NCBI GenBank assembly: GCA_002245135.1
Contig: NGBS01000875.1
Coordinates: 62,001 to 126,000, forward strand
Length of the DNA: 64,000 nt
Reading direction: 5' to 3'
Source of the DNA: Proteromonas lacertae
Taxonomy: Eukaryota > Sar > Bigyra > Opalinata > Proteromonadidae
The position numbers and the translations under genes were made by a program. Below the pieces are notes generated by a model that was not told the DNA's origin, did no database searches, and was given only the letters and a program-made list of their open reading frames with translations. Numbering within the stretch: position 1 is the first letter of the stretch; each line of letters begins with the position of its first letter. Of this stretch, positions 23,933-35,210 are shown one piece after another.

Positions 23933-26172
23933 ATGCCATCAGTATAGCTTATTATTTTTACTTAAAATCGACTTTTATCTTATTATATAACATATAGGAA
24001 CTCAATTTAAGTTTCAAACTCGATGATGATTTTGTTGAGAAGTATAGAAACAAAGAAGCTCCATTTGGATTCAATGGTTTAGGCGAATTAGTGTATAGAA
24101 GAACATATTCACGTGAAGTTGAAGGAAGAAAAGAAGAATGGTTCGAAACAGTAAGAAGAGTAGTAGAAGGCACTTACTCAATTCAGAAGAACCACATTGA
24201 AGGATCTACATTAGGATGGAATAATGAGCAAGGACAAGCATCAGCACAAGAGATGTACGACTTAATCTTCAATATGAAGTTCTTACCACCAGGTCGTGGT
24301 TTATACTGCATGGGAACCAACATGGTACATGGTAAGAATTTAGCAGCTGCTTTAAACAACTGTGCATTCGTTTCTACAGAGACAATTGATGAAGATTTAA
24401 CCAAGCCTTTCGAGTTTTTAATGGATGCAACAATGTTAGGTGTAGGAGTTGGTTTTGATACAAAAGGTGCAAATAAACTCTCAATTCTAGGACCAGATCA
24501 CAACTTACCAACTGAAGATTATCAAATTGACGATTCAAGAGAAGGATGGGTTAGATCAATGGGAGCATTATTAATGTCCTATTTCGGTGAAAACGGCACA
24601 CAATTACCACCAATCAAATTCGATTATTCACTAATCAGACCAAAGGGATCTGTTTTGAAAACTTTTGGGGGTAAAAGTTCCGGCCCACAACCTTTAATCG
24701 ATTTGCATAACAACTTAGTGAAAGTATTAGACAAAGAAATAGGAAAGAAATTATCATCTACTTGTATTGTAGATATATTTAATTTAATTGGAAAATGTGT
24801 AGTTGGAGTTGGAAATATAAGATGTGCAGAAATAGCATTTGGTGATGAAAAAGATGAAGAATTTTTATCTTTAAAAGATTACGATAAGAATCCACATAGA
24901 ATGGACTATGGTTGGACTAGTAATAATTCAGTATTTGGAAGAATTGGAATGAATTATGATAAAATTGCTCAACATATAATCAAGAATGGTGAACCAGGTT
25001 TATGTTGGTTAGATAATATGAAGAAATACAGTAGAATGTGTGATCCTCCAGATAATAAAGATAGCAGAGTTCAAGGTGGAAATCCATGTTTAGAACAATC
25101 TTTAGAATCATATGAATTATGTTGTTTAGTGGAAACATTCCCATCAAAACATGAAACTAAAGAACAATTTTTAAGAACTTTGAAATTTGCTTATTTATAT
25201 GCAAAGACAGTAACATTGTGTATGACTCATTGGCCAGCTACTAACAGAGTGATGTTAAGAAATAGAAGAATAGGATGTAGTGTAAGTGGAATAGCTCAAT
25301 TCTTATCAAAGAATAGTTTAGATGTTTTAAGAGATTGGTTAGATTGTGGTTATCAAGAAATACAAAGATGGGATGATATATATTCTAAATGGTTATGCAT
25401 TCCTCATTCTATTAAAACAACATCAGTTAAACCAAGTGGAACTGTCAGTTTACTCGCTGGAGCAACACCAGGAATTCATTATCCAGAAAGTAGATTTTAC
25501 ATTCGTAGAGTCAGAATCTTAAATGATAATCCAATGTTAAAAGATTTAAAGAATGCTGGTTATAAAGTAGAAGCTTGTGTAGGTCAAGAAGATACAACCA
25601 GTGTTGTTGAAATACCAGTAGATATTGGTGAAGGTGTAAGAGTTGCTTCTCAAGTCACTATGTTTGAGCAATTCTCATTAGCATCTTTTATGCAGAAATA
25701 TTGGGCTGATAATCAAGTCAGTTGTACTATATCCTTTGATCCTGAGAAAGAAGGACCACATCTTGCAAGTACTTTATCATTTTTCCAATATGAATTGAAA
25801 GGTGTTTCGTTATTGCCAAGAATTGAGTATGGTGCTTATCCACAAATGCCATATGAAGAAATTACTGAGGAAATATATAAAAGTAAAATACAAAATATTA
25901 AACCAATTGAATGGAGTAAATGCAATTCTCCAAAATCACAGAAACAATCTCCAACTACTGTTAAAGCTGTTTCTATGATTGATAATAATAATGATAATAA
26001 TAGCAAAATTGAAAAGAAAACGAATAATATACAAAATGGAAGTGGAAAGAAATATATGGGTTTCAAAATTCATTTAGAGACTAGTAATGATGATGAAGAA
26101 GAAGGTGCACCATTATGCGCTTATCCTGATGCTGTTAGTTTCTGTGATTCTGAAAAATGTCAATTATATTAA
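23933..26172 (+). CDS. Class II (adenosylcobalamin-dependent) ribonucleoside-triphosphate reductase
   Basis: This reduces ribonucleoside triphosphates to dNTPs with coenzyme B12. A short first exon (MPS) and a 56-bp intron (23942-23997) lead into one long exon; 727 aa, close to Lactobacillus leichmannii RTPR (739) and the Euglena enzyme. Key residues are present: LNNC (Cys125, redox Cys), NPCLE (radical Cys367 and Glu369), and the C-terminal redox pair CDSEKC (Cys719 and Cys724), plus VKPSGTVSLLAGA in the barrel. It needs neither oxygen nor a radical-activating partner, which suits micro-oxic or anaerobic life, but it makes the cell depend on external B12. Gene is intron-poor compared with neighbours. 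Bacterial transfer to an ancestor is likely, but codon use looks native. Confidence 0.95.
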
Positions 26173-26274
26173 ATTAAATAAGTTAGTTATCATCTTCTTT
26201 TCTCTTCTCCTACTCTTATGATAATATTGTTTTTATTTTAATTGTTTTTTATTGAATGAACACAAAATTTCAAA

Positions 26275-26990
26275 TTATTTACATTCACTTTCTAATATTG
26301 TTTTAAAATTATTTATAAATACTTCATCAAATCCAGGAGATGATATAATTGTACTTATATATATTGAGAGTGTATCTGGATTAGATTCTGTGAAAAAACT
26401 ATCTAATATTGACATTTTGATAGTATAATCATAATTTATCATATCCTCAATCTTTTCTAATTTCTTTTTGATTGATGAGAGTGTTAATGTCTTTCCAAAC
26501 ACAAACCAATTGTGAATTTCGTTTTCAAAACCTTCATTTTGTATATATACTAGAAATGAATTGTATGAATCAATTTCATTTTTGATTTTTATTGTTAATA
26601 ATTTCTATTTGAATAATAATAAAGCAAAAATACGTATTGTTGTTTTAATATCCTAAAGGAGTTAAAACACTCTAAATATTTTCGATATAACTATTTATTA
26701 CACTATAAATATACTTTTTCAGATTGGTGTTGCATATATAAAGGTGACTTTGATTCATTATTGTTTGATGAACTGTCAATATAACTATTATCATTATAAA
26801 ATGCAATATACCTGAATTGAATCTTATTATTACAAAACTCCATACTCACTTCTTTACACATTAAAGCTAAACTGCTGTATTCTTCTATTTTCTTCATTAT
26901 ACTATTCAAAGTCTGTTTCACCGTCTCTTTTATTTCTATTGATCGATGTGAGGAGATTGTAAACGGTGTAGATGATGATAAATCATTCAT
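26275..26990 (-). CDS. Hypothetical helical protein
   Basis: Three exons (introns 26714-26691, only 24 bp, and 26633-26605) give 220 aa. The N-terminal half is Ser-rich with a helix (VKQTLNSIMKKIEEYSSLALMC), the middle has IQFRYIAFYND, and the C-terminal half is helical (GFENEIHNWFVFGKTLTLSSIKKKLEKIEDMI). No domain is recognised. The AAAGCTTGG element (27021-27013 region) is about 25-30 bp upstream on this strand. It is convergent with the RNR gene. Confidence 0.6.
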
Positions 26991-27478
26991 TTTTCATAAT
27001 AATTTAGCAAGCCAAGCTTTACATTTTCTTCTTTTTTGATTTTGGATTGATGTAAGGAAATACAGAAGAAGCGATTTAGATTTTCAACCAATAAAACATA
27101 TGAACTAACTATACAAAGTATTTAAAATCGATAAATAGAAATTATAACATTACTGTGAGATGTAAAGCATAAAACACTTTAATTTTATTTGACTCTGTTC
27201 AAATTATTTCTTTAAATAATGAATTTATGAGTATTTATTGAATAAATAATCTCATCATTATTTTATGCTTTATACTACCCATGTAGCAATATTCTATCCA
27301 ATTATTCTCTCATGATGTTATGATGATCATTAAATCATGAGAAAATCATCAAAATAATCTTCAGTTGAAACGCATCTATTATTGAAACAAACTAACAAAT
27401 CAAAATGCTCAATTTAAGATTTATTCAATTTTATTGGATATTCATTCATTTTTTAAAAGTCTCTCAAATTCGATAAAC
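26991..27478. other. Intergenic region with two inverted repeats
   Basis: Divergent promoter region between the hypothetical gene and the second EGF-like gene. TAAAGCATAAAA (27163-27174) is repeated inverted at 27261-27272, and TCTCATGAT (27308-27316) is repeated inverted at 27334-27342. No coding exon is supported. Confidence 0.5.
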
Positions 27479-28777
27479 ATGAAGATTGGAATGAAAAAGT
27501 TGTTAGTTTCACTTCTAGTAGTGAATTATTTACTCGCTGCTTCCTGTCCTAACATGTGTAGCGGTCATGGAAGTTGTGGTAAAGGAGGAGTGTGTAGTTG
27601 TTTTCCAGGGTGGTTAGAAGGTGATTGCAGTAGCAGTATATACCCAAATATATTATATTTAATAGGAAGCTGTCCTTATGGTCATAGTTATGTTGATCCA
27701 ACTCAAGCACCTGGTGACTATGATTCTTTGGAGAAACGTGCAAGTTTAGAATGTAGTGGACAAGGTAGTTGTGACAGAACAAGTGGTGTTTGTAAATGTT
27801 TTGGTGGTTTTGAAGGAGTAAGTTGTGACAGATTAAGTTGTCCAAACAACTGTAATGGTCATGGAGTTTGTACAGCTGTAAAGATGTTAGGATTGAATGA
27901 AGACAGTCACAGTGGAAGTTTCTATGAAACTGATTTAAGTAAAATTAAAAGTGCTCAAGCTCAAAAGAGTGATTATGATGGTTGGGATGCTGATAATAGT
28001 TATGTTTGTGTTTGTGATGGAGAATATCGTGGATTTGACTGTAGTGAAAAGAAATGTCCAAGTGGTTATGTAGAGAATAGTGATTGTGATAGTCCATCCA
28101 AATCAACACAAACTATTACTATTACACAAGACACAACAGTTACACCAACACCACAAGATTGTATGGCTTATTTAGAATATACAGATCAATTCAATCGAAT
28201 TTGGTATAGTGATGCTTTTTGTGTAACATGTCAAAATAAAGATGATGATGGTACAGCAACTAATTCTGGTAAATGTAAAGATAATGGTAAAGGATTGATA
28301 TTAGGTTGGGAAGAAGCATTATTGAGTTTACCAGTTGGTGTGATTGATGTAAGTGAAAAGGATATTAAAGTGGATGTTAGTACAGGTCATGTTATTAAAA
28401 CAACAATAACATTTGGCAATCAACAAACAGGAAAACAAAATCCAATTAGAATTATCACATCTACTGAATTAACTCCATCAAGTGAAGACTATAAAGAATG
28501 GTGTGGTAATTGTGGAAGTGGATATCATGGAATGACAATTGATCAATTGAAATTAAAAGTTGATGGTGATAAAGTTGAAACAGGTGTAGATGGAAAAGCT
28601 GGAACAGATAATTATCAGCCATTAGTAGCTACTGATAGTCCAATAGTAGCTACAGTTGAAGGAATTCCTCCATTAGAATGTAGTAGAAATGGCTTATGTG
28701 ATAGAACAACAGGAACATGCACTTGTTTCGAAGGATATTATGGAATAGCTTGTACAGAACAAGCTTCAATGTTATAA
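27479..28777 (+). CDS. Secreted EGF-like (tenascin-type) protein, paralogue
   Basis: The start at 27479 gives a clear signal peptide (MKKLLVSLLVVNYLLAASC); an upstream in-frame extension lacks an ATG. A 30-bp intron (27636-27665) is in frame and stop-free, so it could be misread as coding; splicing joins GDCSS to SCPYGHSY. The product is 422 aa with EGF-like units CPNMCSGHGSC, CSGQGSCDRTSGVCKC, CPNNCNGHGVC, VCVCDGEYRGFDCS, CSRNGLCDRTTGTCTC. The pattern of CPxxCxGxGxC units followed by C-x-C-D-x-G-Y/E-x-G-x-D-C is common in stramenopile surface proteins. It has no TM segment. It resembles 11253-13284 in order of units. Confidence 0.85.
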   Translation: MKIGMKKLLVSLLVVNYLLAASCPNMCSGHGSCGKGGVCSCFPGWLEGDCSSSIYPNILYLIGSCPYGHSYVDPTQAPGDYDSLEKRASLECSGQGSCDRTSGVCKCFGGFEGVSCDRLSCPNNCNGHGVCTAVKMLGLNEDSHSGSFYETDLSKIKSAQAQKSDYDGWDADNSYVCVCDGEYRGFDCSEKKCPSGYVENSDCDSPSKSTQTITITQDTTVTPTPQDCMAYLEYTDQFNRIWYSDAFCVTCQNKDDDGTATNSGKCKDNGKGLILGWEEALLSLPVGVIDVSEKDIKVDVSTGHVIKTTITFGNQQTGKQNPIRIITSTELTPSSEDYKEWCGNCGSGYHGMTIDQLKLKVDGDKVETGVDGKAGTDNYQPLVATDSPIVATVEGIPPLECSRNGLCDRTTGTCTCFEGYYGIACTEQASML

Positions 28778-28870
28778 TTAACATTAATATTCCATAAATA
28801 GTGAATTTCTATCACTAATATTGTTTTTTAGATTTATTTAAACAACACAATAATAAAGATTATGAATGTA

Positions 28871-31800
28871 TTAAACTTGAAAAGGATTTTCTATACTGAT
28901 TGAATCAGATTTGTTTTGTTTGATCAAAACTGAAGAAGTTGCTCTTGTTCTAAACTTACCATTCTTCAATAATACATATATTATTACACATATCACTATT
29001 ATCAACACCAAAATTACACCAATCAATATTGAAACTACTCCTCCAACATCTATTTCACAATTATCAACTATTTTACTCCATTTTGCTTTACTATCAATTA
29101 AAAAACATATTCGACTTTTATAACCACTTTTCAATCCATCACATTTCTTAACTATCACATTTCCTCCTATTATTGCGATTGTTTCTTCAAATCCATTATC
29201 GCTTTCACAATATAAACTCTCAAATTCTAAATAGATTATTTCTATTATCTCTTTTATAGATGGATAGTTTCGAATTGTAAAAGTGTAATTTTTACCTTCA
29301 CTTCTTTCATTACACATTCCATATATCATTGATGTTTTATTATTCAATATTATTCCAGAAGGTAATTCTGGATTTACTTCAATCGAAATATTATTACCTA
29401 TTACTTCAAACAACTTAAATCCATTGATCATTTTATCTCCTTCGAATTTGTGATTATGAACTAAACTACTTTCGATTATTATTACATCTTCATTCATTAT
29501 AATTTCAATTTCAAAGGTGAAATTCACAGATTTAGAATTTCCTATTATTATCATCACATATTTCATCTTCTCATATTTCTTTAATATATATCCACTGATT
29601 AATCCATTTCTATTATTAAACATCAAATTATTTGGTAAATTCGATGATAAACTATACATTGATATATTCGATCCACTTATATTAAATATCTTTAAATCTT
29701 CATATTCTTCACCTACTATTATTTCTACTTTCTTTTCATAGTTAATTAATATTGGATAAGGAGATTCTTCAATCTTTAAATTCACATTTCCATTCAATGA
29801 ACCATTCACATTTTCACAGATTATTTTTATTGAATATTCACTTGAGATTGGATCAGTTATTAACCCTTTTAATTCTCCTCTTGATTCGATTAATGACATT
29901 TGATTAGGTAATATTGAAGCGGTTTTATATTTTATATCTTTTCCTACACATTTCAAAGGATATATTTTATTCTCATATTTCTCATAATAATACAATTTCA
30001 ATTCTTTCTCTATCTTCAAGATTATTGGTTTATCTGGATATATCACTGTTATTGTTATTGAAGTTTCATCACTTCCTTTTTCATTCTCTATCTTAAATCT
30101 TGTTATAAATACTCCTTCCTTTTCTGCTATTCCATTTAACACTCTCTTATCTTCATCAAAATATAATCCAGATGGTAAATCATACACATTAAATTTCAAA
30201 TTATCACCAATTGCTATAAATAATCTCATTTCTTCTACTTCTATTCCTGCTGTTATACTTATACTCGAATTTACATATAAAAACATTGGAATTTCATTCT
30301 TTTTTACTTGGATTTTTATTTCAACTGATATTCCTTCTTTATCAAATATATTTGAAGCTTTAAATTTGATTATTCTTTCACTCATTTCTTCATAAGGAAT
30401 TCCTGATATTAAACCACTTGATTCATCAAGCATCAATCCCTTAATTTCTTCAGACATGAAATAACTAATCTCAGTACCAGAAATACTGAATAAAGCTATT
30501 TCATTATATTGTCTTCCTACTTCAAATGTATAATTCTCTTTATAAGATAATAATATTGGCTTTTCTTCACATTCATTCTTCAATTCAACCCATTGAGGAT
30601 ATTTACCTTTTGGACAAAATAATATCTTTTCTTTATCTTTTGGTTTTATGCATTTGATATTTAATATAGTTCCGATTATTGTTTTTGGTATTTTATATTC
30701 GATTATTTCATTACAATATCGAACTGGACATAAATCAAACAATATATCTCTTACACCAATTTGAATATTTGTTGGTTCAGTTATTTCTAATTTGATTGAA
30801 TCATATTTGTTATAAGTATTATAATTAGGAAATAAAGCAATTCCTTTTGATGTTGAATAAGTGATATTTGAAAATGTTGAGATTTCTTTATACTCACTTT
30901 CTTCATTCACTTTTCCACTTAATTTCATTTCATTAATATCACTAGAATCACTCAAACCATATTTCACTATTCCAATTTGATTGAAATATACATTTGTATT
31001 TTCTTCAAAATGAATAATTACATTAGATATTTCACTAAATTTCCAGATTGTTGAGTTTAATGTATCAAAAGCATTTTCGATTTTGAATATTCCTATATCT
31101 TTACTATCACTTTCAATCTTATCAATGAATTGATTTATATTACTACAGCCATCTTTATCATTATCATCTCCTTCAAATTTCATTAAAAACAGTTTAATTT
31201 CTGGAAAACTCTCTTCTGATTCATATTTATGTAATTCCATTGAAATTGAATTGACAGATTCATTTAAGATTTCGATTGGTAATATCAATTTTATATCTGT
31301 TAATACATCAAAATGATTATAAGCTTTTGTATCTTCATTTATATCTTCATTGGAATTGAGGAATTTTCGATAATATTCTTTTCCATTTACATAGAATATT
31401 ATTCCACTTAAATGACTTAATCGAATATACAAAGCTGTATAATCTAATACATTTTCAAACGATTTTAGTATTCTCAAATATACACTGTTTGTTTCACCTG
31501 ATTTTAATTCATTCAGTTTACTTTTACTCCAATCATCTGATTGATTTGGTAAATACCATCCTTCAATATAATGATAATTATAAGACCATTCACTATTTAC
31601 ATCAATATCATATCTCACTATTTATAAATAAAATAAATAATAATCATAATAAATATATATATACAATTATAATTGATTGTTTTAGATTGTTCACTTTCCA
31701 TCATTGTATAATTTCCTAATGCCATGTTATATATTGAAACTTGAATAAAACCTTTCATCCAACCGTTAGTTCTATCAGTATTTTCTATTCTGAATCTATA

Positions 31801-33903
31801 TGTATTTTGAGTAATACATATCTCATATCTTTTATTTTTTACACTATAATCATCTGGACCAATATATTTAAACATCAACATATCATTCATATCATAAATA
31901 TAAAAAACATAAATCGATATTGAGTTCCATCAATATATCTTTGAATTTGAAGTAATACTTTATCATCTTTTTCACATCCTTCAAATAAATTCATATTCGA
32001 TATTGTGATATTCAATTCTACTGTTACTGAACCAAATGAGTTTGTGGCTGTGATTCTATAACTCTTTTTTTCTTGTGAAGATGTTGTTTTACCTTTTATT
32101 GAACAATCAATTTGAGAAAATGTTAATCCTCGAATGCCTAAATCTGGTTCAATTTTACAAAATTCTACATAACTATTACTGTAATAAGGTATTAATTCAT
32201 AGTTTTCTTGATTTAAATATAACATTATTTCATTTTCTGGATAATTAATTATTGGTTTTATAGGTAAAGAAGTTATTTCAAACTTAGATTCATATAATCC
32301 TCTTATTCCTAATGTTGAGAATATCGTTTTACTATCAGCTAATACTACCCATTTTGTATCATAATAGCCTTTCCCTTTATCTCGAATTATTAAAGTGTAA
32401 TTATCAGCCATTAAACATCCTAATTCTACATAAGTTATTCCATCACCTTCTCCATATTCAACTTCTGTTTTTGTTCCATTTTTAGATATTAATATAATTG
32501 CTCCTTCATTACTATATTCATCTTCAACTAATACAGAATGATAAACATCATTACCACTACATTGATACTTTGAAGAAATTGTGAATTTTTCAATCTTTGT
32601 TGAAGAATCAAGTAATGTACCAACCACTTCAATTGTTGTTGTTTCTATTAAAGTTCTACACAAACCAATAAATCTTTGAGTATTTTTATCAAATATAAAA
32701 TCAGATGGTATATTATTCACATCTAAATCAATTACTGTTCCACTTATTTGAGAAACTAATAAATCATAGTATTTTCCAATTGTAAAGTCAAGTGATGATA
32801 ATTCCTCTCCAGTTTTAACATCAATAAAATGAAAACCAGTTGGTGTTGAATCTTCTTTTATTCTTATATAAATCAATACACTGATTGTAGTTGAATCATC
32901 AAATTCTACTGTTATATTATATTCTTTTTTATCTTGGATTTCAAGAGGTGTTCCACTAATTATTCCACTCTTTTCATCAATATTCAATCCACTTGGTAAA
33001 GTAGGAACAGATGCATATTTAACTACACTTTTATCTTCAACTAGTAGTATTGGATTATTGGATTGAATATCTTCATTTATCGTATAAACAGCAGTATTAT
33101 AAACATATTCAAAATCACCATTTGGAACATATACTAAATATGGATTAATATCAACATATTCATCTTCATTTTCAAATTTAATTTTTACATCTAAACCACT
33201 TCCACCTTTATACTTTGTATAATAAATACTAAATGGATATAACCCTTTTTCCATTGTTTCATAAAAATCATTTGTCTGAGTATCATAATCATGAACTTCA
33301 GGATACATTGCAAGTGGATAATAACTATTTATATAAATAGCACCATAATCTTTACAGGATAATTCAATACCTGTAAACCCTTTATCTACTGATAAATAAC
33401 CATCCCATTTTACTCCATATTTTGTTGAAAAATCAGATGATAAACCACTCCATACTGTATCTAATGTAGTATTTTCATGTTTAATGGATTGATCAATTCT
33501 AATGAATTCTACACTAACATCATATTGATCTGGTTCATATTGAGTATAACAGTAAGTATCAAATTCTTCAGCTTTCATATAATAACCAACTAATCCTTGT
33601 CTAAAGTTATTAGTTATAGCTATTGAGATAGTAACATAATTAGTAATGGAATAATCATTATAACAATAAAACTCATAATTCGTTAATGGATAAGCTTCAA
33701 ATACTTTACCAGTTATTTTATTATTTTCAATCTTTAAACCATTTGGAAGTGGAGTAGTTGTATTACAAATCACATTACCATATGCTTTAGTGTTATATGA
33801 ATATTCAATATTTGCAAGAATTCCAGCAAGTAGATAATGTGTCTTACTATAAAACCTTAAATTAGTGACTGGATTAAATGTTACATCAGCTATAAGATAA
33901 TAA

Positions 33904-33944
<41 letters not shown>

Positions 33945-35092
33945 CGATAAACAAATGGAAGTGGTTTTGGTGTATTATCTCTTGTGCTTGAATAATGTAA
34001 TTCAAATCTCAACAAACCATTTACTTTCCCTTCTTCATCAGTATCTGTGGCATTGCTATTAATATTTGCTTTATGCAATCCTTTTGTTAATCTAATGGAT
34101 TTTGTTTGAGGAGTTGAATCACTCCAAATATAACATTTATCAGATAAATCCATAAACAATTCATCATCAATGTAAAACTGAGCTTGCTGAAGATCTAAAT
34201 TATAATGAAATGTATATTCATCTTCTTCAGTAATATTTAAATAACTAGTCAATTCATATCTAAAATAATAAGAATTAAAACCTGTTCCACATTTCCTTGA
34301 AACTAAATTAACATTTTGGTATTTTTGCTTTGATGTAAATCCTTCTATATCTTCCCAAAATGATTTTATTGGATATGGTTTGTCTACTACAGCATCTCCA
34401 CATTTATATTTATCTAAACTTGTTATTATAGCAGATAAACCGATTTGAATAAGTTGGAGTTTCAGGAATGGATGTGAGTATTGTTGTTTCTACACTTCCT
34501 GCTTCATTGGAAGCTGTAATTGTCAAAGTTATATCACCTTTAGCTTTATAATTCGAAAATTCCAATTTCCCTTTATCACTAATTGATACACCTTCTAATT
34601 TTGGTGAGATTGAATAAGAATTCACTTCTGCTATCTGCTTTACATGTCAAAATAATATCAATAACTGCTTTCATTGATTCAATTTTGATGCTTCACATGA
34701 TAATTGCGTAGGTTTTTCCCAAACTATAAAGGAAATACTAAAAATCAACAAATACCATTCACTTGAATGATTGAAGTCTTTGATTTACTATCATTTGGAT
34801 CTATATATGTGATTGTATATGTTCCTTTATGCTGCAACTTCAGCAATACCGCTAATGGTTCCTCTTTTGCTATCAAGAGTTAAACCTTTTGATCAAACTG
34901 GGTGATACAGTATACGTTCCTTCCTTTACGGTTTTAGGAGTATTTTTTCTTATTGCATTACCTTTAATACAATTTATAGTATTATAAGAGTATTCAAAAG
35001 TGTCTGAACCTGTAACAATCAAGCAGCAGAATGCTAAAATGATATACACTAAACAAAATAATACTTAGCAAGGCAATAATGAAGTAAAACAT
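28871..35092 (-). CDS. Giant type I membrane protein with PA14 and He_PIG repeats
   Basis: On the minus strand a signal-like start (MFYFIIALLSIILF, ATG 35092) is followed by roughly 1900 aa. It contains PA14-like units (GLVGYYMKAEEFDTYCYTQ, LDTVWSGLS, SVDKGFTGIELS) and at least seven He_PIG units (LPSGLNIDEKSGIISGTP, LEGVSISDKGKLEFSN, LMLDESSGLISGIP, LPSGLYFDEDKRVLNG). One TM helix (VVSILIGVILVLIIVICVIIYVLL) precedes a short tail. Introns seen: 33945-33890 (with an ATT repeat) and 31664-31618, plus others near the 5' end. The stretch 34250-35092 needs several one-base corrections to stay in frame, and one more near 31905. Either the 5' part is decaying or the consensus is faulty. A sugar-binding or adhesion receptor is plausible. 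Confidence 0.7.
33910..33939. repeat. ATT microsatellite inside an intron
   Basis: About ten tandem ATT units inside the 56-bp intron 33945-33890 of the PA14/He_PIG gene; much of this intron is the repeat. Confidence 0.8.
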
Positions 35093-35210
35093 GATTTTGG
35101 ATTTTTTTAAAAATAACACAAATAAATATGATAATTGGTTTAATAACAAAATAATATGGAACATATACATATAAAATAACTACTATTACATTTTCTATTA
35201 ATGCTGGTGT

